Below are positions 8,136-15,392 of a stretch of DNA of 64,000 nt, piece by piece. The position numbers and the translations under genes are program-made. The stretch lies in NCBI GenBank assembly GCA_002307315.1, contig DBTZ01000047.1:1-64000 (forward strand), read 5' to 3'. Each line of letters begins with the position of its first letter. Positions within the stretch are counted from its first letter, which is position 1. The notes below the pieces were generated by a model. That model made no database searches, was not told the origin of the DNA, and saw only the letters and a list, made by a program, of their open reading frames with translations. The stretch comes from Alphaproteobacteria bacterium UBA1303. GTDB taxonomy: Bacteria; Pseudomonadota; Alphaproteobacteria; Micropepsales; Micropepsaceae.

Positions 8136-9171
8136 GGAGCTGAACGGCGAGGCGCAGCGTCATGTGCTTGCCGCCGCGACGGATGTCGACGTTTACGGTT
8201 TTACCCGGTGCCGTTCCCGCCGCTATGCGAGCCAGCGCCCGAGAATCCGAGATTTTCTTGCCATCGAAGCCGAAAACGACGTCGCCGGGCCGGATGCCGG
8301 CCCTGGCGGCGGGACCGTTCGCCGCCACCGAGGTGATGGCGGCGCCGCCCCCTTTGGCCGGCTGAATGTTCACGCCGACCCAGCCGCGATTGACCCGGCC
8401 GAAGCGACGCAAATTGTCGATCACATCGCGCGCCAGATTGGCGGGAATGGCAAAGCCGATGCCGACCGAGCCGCCGGTGGGCGAAAAAATTGCCGAATTG
8501 ATGCCCACCACGTTGCCATCCATATCGAACAAGGGACCGCCGGAATTGCCCTTGTTGATCGGCGCATCGGTCTGGATGAAGTCGTCGTAGGGACCGGATT
8601 CGATGTCGCGATTGCGCGCCGAAACGATGCCCGCGGTCACGGTGGAGCCCAAGCCGAAGGGGTTGCCGATGGCGATCACCCAGTCGCCGATCCGCGCCCT
8701 ATTGGAATCGCCGAAATGCGCCGCCGCCAGCGGGCGTTTGGGCGCAATCTTCAAAAGCGCCAGGTCGGTCTTCTCGTCGCGGCCGATCAGTTTGGCCCGA
8801 TAGGTTTCGCCGTTGTTGAAGGTGACGGCAACCTCGGCGGCGCCCGCCACCACATGATTGTTGGTGACGATCAGCCCGCTCTGATCGATGACGAAACCGG
8901 AACCGACCGAGGTGATGCGGCGCGGCGCGCCCGCCCCGCCCAAAAAGTCGCGGAACATGTCCTGCAATGCCGGCGGCAGGTCGGGCACTTGGCTCTTCTG
9001 CCCGCCCTTCATGGTCTGCATCGCGGCGATGTTGACCACCGTGGGCAGGAGTTTGGCCGACAGATCGGCGAAGGAATCGGGCGCGCCGCGCGCAAAGCTC
9101 GGCATCGCCAGCGCCGCCGCCATAACCGCCGCCAAGCCGAAAGACCGCTTGTTCACGTCAGGTTCCACCAT
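8128..9171 (-). CDS. Do-like (DegP/DegQ-type) periplasmic serine protease
   Basis: A 347-residue trypsin-like protease from the ATG at 9171; an upstream in-frame TTG at 9201 is less likely. A signal peptide covers about residues 1-30 (FGLAAVMAAALAMPSFARGA). The catalytic triad is H106 in TNNHVV, D136 in KTDLALL and S210 in GNSGGPL. A single C-terminal PDZ domain follows (GWVGVNI, then GIRPGDVVFGFDG). One PDZ domain and the length fit DegS or short DegQ-like enzymes more than two-PDZ DegP. It is the last gene of the hflK-hflC-glycosyltransferase-protease run and probably degrades misfolded envelope proteins. Confidence 0.92.
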   Translation of the reverse strand: MVEPDVNKRSFGLAAVMAAALAMPSFARGAPDSFADLSAKLLPTVVNIAAMQTMKGGQKSQVPDLPPALQDMFRDFLGGAGAPRRITSVGSGFVIDQSGLIVTNNHVVAGAAEVAVTFNNGETYRAKLIGRDEKTDLALLKIAPKRPLAAAHFGDSNRARIGDWVIAIGNPFGLGSTVTAGIVSARNRDIESGPYDDFIQTDAPINKGNSGGPLFDMDGNVVGINSAIFSPTGGSVGIGFAIPANLARDVIDNLRRFGRVNRGWVGVNIQPAKGGGAAITSVAANGPAARAGIRPGDVVFGFDGKKISDSRALARIAAGTAPGKTVNVDIRRGGKHMTLRLAVQLLK

Positions 9172-9248
9172 CTTGTTGAATCGGCCGCGAGCATAAGCCA
9201 ACGCCTTGAAAACAAAAGGGGATGCGAGACTGTTTTCTCGTCATTCCG

Positions 9249-10775
9249 CTACTTTCGCCGGTATACCGCCACCGGCCCGTCCCTGAACCATAGATTGTAG
9301 CGTTCGCGGATCAGCTTGGCATAGGCCGCAGCCTGCCCGCCGTGGATATAATCCGGCACATAGGGCGGATTTCCCTTGGCTTCTCCCACGATATAGCGCG
9401 GCGCCATTTGCAGGATACGGCCGTACTCGTCGTGCGATGCTCTGCCCGCGGCAATCAGCGGCGCGACAATCGACGGGCGCACGATCGAATCGGGTTGCGC
9501 CGCCAGCGGCGTGGGCGGCAGCGCGTGCAGATAGAAATAGATCAGATTGTATTTCGTCGCCCAGACTTGGCCCGGCTGCCGGTCGGCGGCAATTGCCCCG
9601 GCCGCTTTGCGGATGTGGTAGCCGTCGGCGATCTTTTCGGGGAAAAACAGCATTTCTCCGGCACGCGGCAGAAAATACACAACCGTCAGGCTAAGGCCGA
9701 CTATGGCGACGACGTAACGAATGGATCGCAGGGAGAAACGAACCTCGTCGAGACATATCGCCGTTGCAACCGCCATAAACGGCATCAACAGCAGGAAATA
9801 GTGCGCATAGAAGACACCGCCGCACAGAACCGAAACGAAGACCGCGGCAAATACCGCAAGCACGATGACGCCATCGCGCCGTTCGACGGTTGCGGTTAAG
9901 GCCGTGCGAAACCGCCGGCGCCAAATGACGGCGCCGAACCCCGTCAAAACGGCGAAGGGGGCAAAGCCGCCGGGCAGGGTGAACGCGGCGGAAAACACAT
10001 CCGACAGCAGAGTAAGCACATTGTACGCTATCGAATGCTGTCCGCCGGCATAGGACAGCGGCACAATGACGGCAGACAGCCACAGCAGTAAAAGTCGATC
10101 GGCCAAGCCATAGACTGCAGCGAGCGCGGCCATCGGAACAACGGCACCGAGACCATAGAACGGCGCCCCCCACCGATGCAGGCGCAAATCGCGATGCCGC
10201 AGGGCGACGAGATACAGCAAGCCGGTCGCCACGGCGACGATGGCGATGTTGGTGCGGAACAGAACGGCCAACGATATGCAAAACCCGGCGGCGACGGTGG
10301 ACCACCGATTTTCGCCGAAACGCAGCATCAACAACAGACCGCCCTCCAGCAGCACCAGCGCCGGCCATTCGCTGGCGGCGAACTGACCGAAACTGTTGGA
10401 TGCCGCGGCGAGCATGAGGGCGGCGGCCACCCCCGAAGCCGTTATTCCAGCGAAGCGCCGGCAGATTAAGAACGCCAGGCAGCCGCAGACGGCGGCACAC
10501 ACACCGCCGAACAGACGCACGACGGCAAGACTTTCGCCGAAGCATCGCATCGCCGCGGCGACGGCAAAAAAAATCCCCGGCGGTTTGTTGTCGAACAGAT
10601 TCACATACGGCAGGTACCCGCGCAGCGCATCCTGCGCCAGCAGCATGAAGGTCCCTTCGTCGCCGGAAATGAATTCGCGCGTCAGACTGGCATAACGGGA
10701 AATCAGGGCGAACGCCGCAATACCGACCAGCCAATAGACGCTTGGGCGACCCGCTTCGACTCGTATCGCCATCAT
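9249..10775 (-). CDS. GT39/ArnT-like integral membrane glycosyltransferase
   Basis: A 508-residue polytopic membrane protein with about ten hydrophobic segments. The first periplasmic loop carries the GT-C signature: acidic SGDEGTFMLLAQDALRG followed by LFDNKPPGIFF. This matches the dolichyl-phosphate-mannose/ArnT-like family, which moves sugars from polyprenyl-phosphate donors onto lipids or proteins at the outer face of the inner membrane. It ends in a soluble C-terminal domain of about 100 residues. It sits 57 bp after hflC and 47 bp before the Do-like protease, so it splits a block that is usually contiguous. Acceptor and sugar are unknown. Confidence 0.8.
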   Translation of the reverse strand: MMAIRVEAGRPSVYWLVGIAAFALISRYASLTREFISGDEGTFMLLAQDALRGYLPYVNLFDNKPPGIFFAVAAAMRCFGESLAVVRLFGGVCAAVCGCLAFLICRRFAGITASGVAAALMLAAASNSFGQFAASEWPALVLLEGGLLLMLRFGENRWSTVAAGFCISLAVLFRTNIAIVAVATGLLYLVALRHRDLRLHRWGAPFYGLGAVVPMAALAAVYGLADRLLLLWLSAVIVPLSYAGGQHSIAYNVLTLLSDVFSAAFTLPGGFAPFAVLTGFGAVIWRRRFRTALTATVERRDGVIVLAVFAAVFVSVLCGGVFYAHYFLLLMPFMAVATAICLDEVRFSLRSIRYVVAIVGLSLTVVYFLPRAGEMLFFPEKIADGYHIRKAAGAIAADRQPGQVWATKYNLIYFYLHALPPTPLAAQPDSIVRPSIVAPLIAAGRASHDEYGRILQMAPRYIVGEAKGNPPYVPDYIHGGQAAAYAKLIRERYNLWFRDGPVAVYRRK

Positions 10776-10832
10776 ATCGTCCCCGCAAGGCCTATGCGAA
10801 TTTCAACCAAGCCGCCGGGGACGGAACCGATC

Positions 10833-11720
10833 TTATTTGCTGCGTTTTCCGTCGCCGCCGCCGGGGCCTTCGCCGAAATAGCGGAAGAATTCGCTCTTGG
10901 GCGAGAGCACCACCGTGGTGTTGTCACCGGAAAGCGCATCCTGATAGGCGCGCATGGCGCGGTAGAACGAGAAGAACTTGGGATCCTGACCGTAGGCTTC
11001 GCCGAGCATACGGGTCTTTTCGGCATCGCCCTGACCGCGCAGGATGGAGGATTCGCGAGTAGCCTCGGCCTTGATCACCACCACTTCGCGGTCGGCCCGG
11101 GCGCGGATACGCTGTGCCGTCTCGTCGCCTTCGGCGCGGTATTCCGAAGCCTCGCGCTGGCGTTCCTTGCGCATGCGCTCGTAGATCGATTGGCTGTTCT
11201 CGGTCGGCAGATCGGCCCGGCGAATGCGCACGTCGGCGAATTCGATGCCGAAGGCGCGGACGTTCTGGTTCATGTTGTAGCGGATCTGATGCATCAGATC
11301 GGAGCGATGCGAGGTCAGCATGTCGGCAAAATCGCGCGACCCCAAAACCCGGCGGATATTGGAGGAAAAGATCGGGGTCAGCCGCTCCATCGCTCCCTTC
11401 TCGTTCTTCAGGTTCTGATAGAAGCGCAACGGGTCCGAGATCCGCCAGCGGGCGAAAGCGTCGACCAGAATACGCTTTTTGTCCTGGGCGATCACTTCTT
11501 CGCTCTCGGCGTCGAGGTTGAGCAGTCGCCGTTCGAAGAAATGGATGTTCTGATAGGGCAATTTGAAATGCAGGCCCGGATCGCTGACCACATATTGCGG
11601 CGCACCGAACTGCACAATCAACGCCTGCTGAGTCTGGGTGACGATGAACACGCAGGAGAACAAAAGCCCCAGCGCGAACAGGCCGGCTACGACGACGGCG
11701 ACGGCGATGTTGCGGTTCAT
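10833..11720 (-). CDS. hflC: Membrane protease modulator HflC
   Basis: A 295-residue SPFH/prohibitin-family protein that forms a large ring with HflK around FtsH and limits its proteolysis. One N-terminal membrane segment (residues 3-28) is followed by the band-7 domain (QQALIVQFGAPQYVVSDPGLHFKLP). A charged helical stretch (RMRKERQREASEYRAEGDE) and the family-typical YRAMRAYQDAL segment come next. It overlaps the hflK stop by 4 bp, so translation is coupled. Confidence 0.95.
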   Translation of the reverse strand: MNRNIAVAVVVAGLFALGLLFSCVFIVTQTQQALIVQFGAPQYVVSDPGLHFKLPYQNIHFFERRLLNLDAESEEVIAQDKKRILVDAFARWRISDPLRFYQNLKNEKGAMERLTPIFSSNIRRVLGSRDFADMLTSHRSDLMHQIRYNMNQNVRAFGIEFADVRIRRADLPTENSQSIYERMRKERQREASEYRAEGDETAQRIRARADREVVVIKAEATRESSILRGQGDAEKTRMLGEAYGQDPKFFSFYRAMRAYQDALSGDNTTVVLSPKSEFFRYFGEGPGGGDGKRSK

Positions 11721-12883
11721 TGCAGGTTGCCCCCCTGATTCGACGCCGAGGGCGTATTCGATTTGGGCGCCGGCTGTGCCGGCAAGGTCTTGCCGAGCGC
11801 CGGCAATTGGAAATACGGCACCACGCCCTTGGCGGCATCGTCGACGATGATTTTGTTCATCGGCGCCAGCACCTGGCTCATGGTCTCGTAATACATCCGC
11901 CGCTTGGTCACTTCCGGCGCGCGCTTGTATTCCTGATAGACCGAAAGGAAGCGCTTGGCCTCGCCCGAGGCTTCGGCGATGGCGCGCTGGCGGTAGGCTT
12001 CGGCGTCTTGCACGATCTGCGCCGCCTCGCCGCGCGCCTGCGGGATGATGGTGTTGGCGTAGGCTTCGGCTTCGTTGCGCTTTCTATCCTGATCGGCCAG
12101 CGCCTTCTGCACGTCGATATAGGCTTCGCGCACGTCGAGCGGCGGATCGGCTTTGCGCATCTTGACGTCGGCCACCACAATGCCGGCGCGGTAGGAATCG
12201 AGCGCCTCCTGCATCAGCTTCTGCACCTTTTGCTGAATCTGCTGGCGATGCGAGGTCATGATCAGATCCATCCGCTCCTGACCGACCGCCTCGCGCATGG
12301 CGCTTTCCGCCACGGCTTTGACGGTGTCGTCGGCCTCGCCGATGCGTAAATCGACGTTGAACAGATAGGCATTGGCGTCTTTGATCTGCCAATAGACGGT
12401 AAAGTTGACATCGACGATGTTCTCGTCGCCGGTCAGCATCAGGCTTTCGTCGGGAACGTCCTCCGGTTGCGCTTCGTTGCCCTTGTCGGACGATACGCGG
12501 TAGCCGATGTCGACTTGGCGCTGACCCAGCACGTCGGGTGTGTAAGCGGTCTCGATCGGCCAGGGCAGGTGATAGTTGATGCCCGAGTCGGTGTGGCGAA
12601 TGAACTTGCCGAAGCGCAGGACCACGCCTTGTTCGCTGGCGTTGACGATATAGAAGCCGCTGAGTAACCATATGACCAGAACGGCCATGCCGGCCACCGT
12701 CCAGCCGCGCTTTCCCATGCCGCCGCCGGGGAACAATTTCGCGTACCCTTCCTTGACCCGCTTCAGCAACCCTTCGAAGTCGCTGGGGCGCATGCCGCCC
12801 CCCGCGCCGGAAGGCTGGTCTTGTCCCCACGGGCCTTTACGGGGGCGGTTGTTCCCGCTGTCGTTCTGGTTGTTCCAGGGCAT
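11717..12883 (-). CDS. hflK: Membrane protease modulator HflK
   Basis: A 388-residue partner of HflC. A Gly/Asn/Pro-rich cytoplasmic N-terminus (residues 1-55) leads to one transmembrane helix (WTVAGMAVLVIWLLSGFYIV). The SPFH domain (EQGVVLRFGKF, then GINYHLPWPIE) is followed by a long helical arm (VQKALADQDRKRNEAEAYAN). It ends in a proline- and asparagine-rich tail. It is the first gene of its operon, with a good promoter candidate about 30 bp upstream. Confidence 0.95.
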   Translation of the reverse strand: MPWNNQNDSGNNRPRKGPWGQDQPSGAGGGMRPSDFEGLLKRVKEGYAKLFPGGGMGKRGWTVAGMAVLVIWLLSGFYIVNASEQGVVLRFGKFIRHTDSGINYHLPWPIETAYTPDVLGQRQVDIGYRVSSDKGNEAQPEDVPDESLMLTGDENIVDVNFTVYWQIKDANAYLFNVDLRIGEADDTVKAVAESAMREAVGQERMDLIMTSHRQQIQQKVQKLMQEALDSYRAGIVVADVKMRKADPPLDVREAYIDVQKALADQDRKRNEAEAYANTIIPQARGEAAQIVQDAEAYRQRAIAEASGEAKRFLSVYQEYKRAPEVTKRRMYYETMSQVLAPMNKIIVDDAAKGVVPYFQLPALGKTLPAQPAPKSNTPSASNQGGNLQ

Positions 12884-12913
12884 CGCGATATTCTTGTTTT
12901 CTGCGTCTATACG

Positions 12914-12942
12914 GTTATATGTGCTTCGTTAATCTAGAGCAA
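12914..12942 (-). promoter_or_regulatory. Candidate promoter for hflKC
   Basis: On the minus strand TTGCTC (12942-12937) and TATAAC (12919-12914) have a 17-bp spacer, giving a start near 12907 and a leader of about 24 nt before hflK. The other half of this divergent gap (12943-13100) must hold the mrp promoter, but no clear boxes are visible there. Confidence 0.45.
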
Positions 12943-13100
12943 AGGCGGATCTTCGCAAAATCGCCTTTTTGTTTTAGCCGGTTGGGACGCTGCGAACTTC
13001 ACAAAGTAGTGTTTACAGACCCCAATGTCGTCGCGTTTTCGGGCTGAAGACCGGTTTTCGCTTTTCCCTGATACCGCGCTAGAGCTTTTGGAAGCAGAAC

Positions 13101-14201
13101 ATGACTGAGCTTTCCCGCGAAACGGTTCTTTCCGCGCTTTCCGGCATCGTCGACCCCTTAAGCGGCAAAAATGTCGTCGAAGCCGGCATGATCGAGGGCC
13201 TCACGGTCGAAGACGGTCATGTCGGTTTCGTGGTCGAAGTCGACCCTGCGCGCGGGGCAAAAGCCGAGCCTTTGCGCCAAATTTGCGAAGATGCGGTCAA
13301 GGCGCTGCCGGGGGTAAAGAAGGTCGGCGCCGTTTTGACCGCCCATCGAAACGAGGAGGTGCCGCAGTCGCCTCATGCCAAGCACGAGCCTAAGCGCGCT
13401 CCGCCCGCCGGACTTCCTGGCGTCAAGGCCATCATTGCAGTGGCCAGCGGCAAGGGCGGCGTGGGCAAATCGACGGTTTCGGTCAATCTGGCGCTGGCGC
13501 TGGCGGCGCAAGGACTGAAGGCGGGCGTGCTCGATGCCGACATCTACGGCCCCAGCATTCCCAAGCTTCTCGGTTTGACCGAGGAACTGAAGGAAAAGGA
13601 CGGCTTGGTCCAGCCGATCGAAAAGTTCGGTATCAAGGCGATGTCGATCGGTCTGATGATCGACGAGGACACGCCGATGATCTGGCGCGGGCCGATGGTA
13701 CAGAACGCCATCCAGCAGATGCTGCGCCAAGTCGAATGGGCTCCGCTCGACGTGCTGGTGGTCGATCTGCCGCCGGGCACCGGCGATGCGCAGCTCGCCA
13801 TCGTGCAGTCGGTGCCCCTAAAGGGGGCGGTGATCGTTTCGACCCCGCAGGATCTGGCGCTTCTGGACGCGCGCAAGGCGCTCGCCATGTTCCGCACCAC
13901 CCATGTGCCGATTCTCGGCATGATCGAAAATATGAGCGGTTTCGTTTGCCCGCACTGCGGAAAGACCAGCGACATCTTCGGCCAGGGCGGCGCCAAAGTC
14001 GTCGCCGAACGCCTGAATGTGCCGTTTCTCGGCGCGGTGCCGCTCGATCTTGCCATCCGCGAGACTTCGGATGCGGGCGCGCCCATCGTCGCAACCCGGC
14101 CGGAAAGCCCCCAAGCGGCGGTTTTTCACTTGATCGCCAGGGACGTGGCGGCGAAAATCGCCGCCGCTTCTATGGAAGCCCCGCATATCGTCTTCGAATA
14201 A
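13101..14201 (+). CDS. apbC: Mrp/ApbC-family iron-sulfur cluster carrier ATPase
   Basis: A 366-residue P-loop ATPase that binds and delivers [4Fe-4S] clusters. The N-terminal MIP18/DUF59-like domain (residues 5-85) is fused to the ParA-like NBP35 domain. The deviant Walker A is SGKGGVGKST (about 116-125). LDADIYGPSIPKLLG, DLPPGTGDAQL and the cluster-ligating CPHC motif (GFVCPHCGK, about residue 284) follow. A GGAAG site precedes the ATG. It is divergent from hflK and 19 bp upstream of the 2OG-oxygenase-like gene. Confidence 0.94.
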   Translation: MTELSRETVLSALSGIVDPLSGKNVVEAGMIEGLTVEDGHVGFVVEVDPARGAKAEPLRQICEDAVKALPGVKKVGAVLTAHRNEEVPQSPHAKHEPKRAPPAGLPGVKAIIAVASGKGGVGKSTVSVNLALALAAQGLKAGVLDADIYGPSIPKLLGLTEELKEKDGLVQPIEKFGIKAMSIGLMIDEDTPMIWRGPMVQNAIQQMLRQVEWAPLDVLVVDLPPGTGDAQLAIVQSVPLKGAVIVSTPQDLALLDARKALAMFRTTHVPILGMIENMSGFVCPHCGKTSDIFGQGGAKVVAERLNVPFLGAVPLDLAIRETSDAGAPIVATRPESPQAAVFHLIARDVAAKIAAASMEAPHIVFE

Positions 14202-14220
14202 CGGAATTTCGCACACCATT

Positions 14221-14835
14221 ATGGCCGCTTCGAAACCACAAATCCGCAGCCTGTTTGCAACGCCGGTCTGCATCCATTTTCATCCTGTGGCGCAGGAGAT
14301 CAACGCAGAACTCAAGCCGCTGATCATCGCCAAAGCGAACGGGAACGAAACGAACTGGCGCTCGGACGCCGATTTCGAGAGCTGGAGCGGCGTGCAGGGC
14401 CAGACGCTCTTTCGCATGCTGCGCGATCTCGCCGATGGGTTGATTCAACCGCGCAGCGGCGGGCGCGCCACGCTCGACTGGAAGATTTCGGCCGCCGCCT
14501 CGGTGCGCCGCAAAAGCGAATATGCCGAAATCGCCGCCCGCCCCGGCTGGATGTGGTCGGGTGTCTATTACATCGACGACGGCTATCACAAGTCGGACGA
14601 CGAATCCTTGGGCGGCGAGTGCGAACTGGCCGATCCGCGCGGCGTGCTGCCGGCGATGATCGCGCCGCATCTCGGCTATCGCATGCCGGGCGGACTGTCC
14701 GCCGGCGGAAGCGAGATCATCCGCCCGCAAAGCGGCATGATCATCCTCCACCCCTCGTGGCTGCCGCGCGGCGAGCGCCGCTTCGACGGATCGGACAAAC
14801 GGATCACCGTCGAATTCGACATGGCACCGCCGTGA
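14221..14835 (+). CDS. 2OG-Fe(II) oxygenase-like protein, apparently lacking the iron ligands
   Basis: A 204-residue protein with the layout of the small 2OG-Fe(II) oxygenase family TIGR02466/PF13759: an N-terminal LFATPVCIHFHP, a central SGVYYI strand, DPRG, and a C-terminal SGMIILHPSWLPRGERRF followed by KRITVEFD. In typical members a histidine pair precedes SGVYY and another histidine follows PSWL. Here those places read ARPGWMWSGVYY and PSWLPRGE, so the HxD...H iron triad looks absent. It follows mrp/apbC by 19 bp without a strong ribosome site and is probably co-transcribed. Family assignment is from pattern memory; loss of catalysis is inferred. Confidence 0.62.
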   Translation: MAASKPQIRSLFATPVCIHFHPVAQEINAELKPLIIAKANGNETNWRSDADFESWSGVQGQTLFRMLRDLADGLIQPRSGGRATLDWKISAAASVRRKSEYAEIAARPGWMWSGVYYIDDGYHKSDDESLGGECELADPRGVLPAMIAPHLGYRMPGGLSAGGSEIIRPQSGMIILHPSWLPRGERRFDGSDKRITVEFDMAPP

Positions 14836-14858
14836 ATGCAATGCACGGCAGGTAGTCG

Positions 14859-15392
14859 TTAGCGCGGCCGGTTTTCCGTCCGTTCCGCTTCATCGATTTT
14901 TTTCCGTAACAGCGGCAACCAGGTCGCGTCCGGCTTGCTGTTTTTTTCCAGCGTCCGCCAGACGGCAAGCGCCGCCGCCGGCTTGCCGCGTTGATAAAGC
15001 GCCAAGCCGGCATAGAACCGGGCCCGCGGTTCGTTTCCGTCCATTTCCAGCGCCCGGGCGAAAGCTTCGCCGGCTTCGGGCGTAACCCGTCCGCCGGCCA
15101 GCTCGACCATCATCTCGCCCAGCGCCGAGAATCCGGCGGCGGACGGATCGCGCTCCAACTGTTTGATCAGCCGCCAGGCCTCCCGCTTCAACGCGAAATC
15201 CGGCGCCCGCACCCGCTCGGCGAAAGGCGCATCCGGCAGGCCGGGGCGACCGAGCGCCAGATAAAGCGCCCCCCCCCCGCAGGCGAGCATTGCGCAAATC
15301 GCTACGGCAGCGCTTACCCCTCGCGCGCACCAAAACGGCCGGATCAGAACCGCTGCCGTTGCCAGGGTCAAAACGGCGCAAGCGATGATCAT
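14859..15392 (-). CDS. ccmI: CcmI/CycH-like cytochrome c biogenesis protein
   Basis: A 177-residue protein with two N-terminal membrane helices (residues 1-18 and 27-46) and then the family's YLALGRPGLPDAPFAERV segment. A short TPR-like region in the periplasm follows (AFARALEMDGNEPRARFYAG, then ALYQRGKPAAALAVW). CcmI presents apocytochrome c to the heme ligation machinery. It is shorter than the classical protein of about 400 residues. Its start overlaps the end of the CcmF-CcmG fusion gene by 4 bp, which supports the assignment. Confidence 0.75.
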   Translation of the reverse strand: MIIACAVLTLATAAVLIRPFWCARGVSAAVAICAMLACGGGALYLALGRPGLPDAPFAERVRAPDFALKREAWRLIKQLERDPSAAGFSALGEMMVELAGGRVTPEAGEAFARALEMDGNEPRARFYAGLALYQRGKPAAALAVWRTLEKNSKPDATWLPLLRKKIDEAERTENRPR

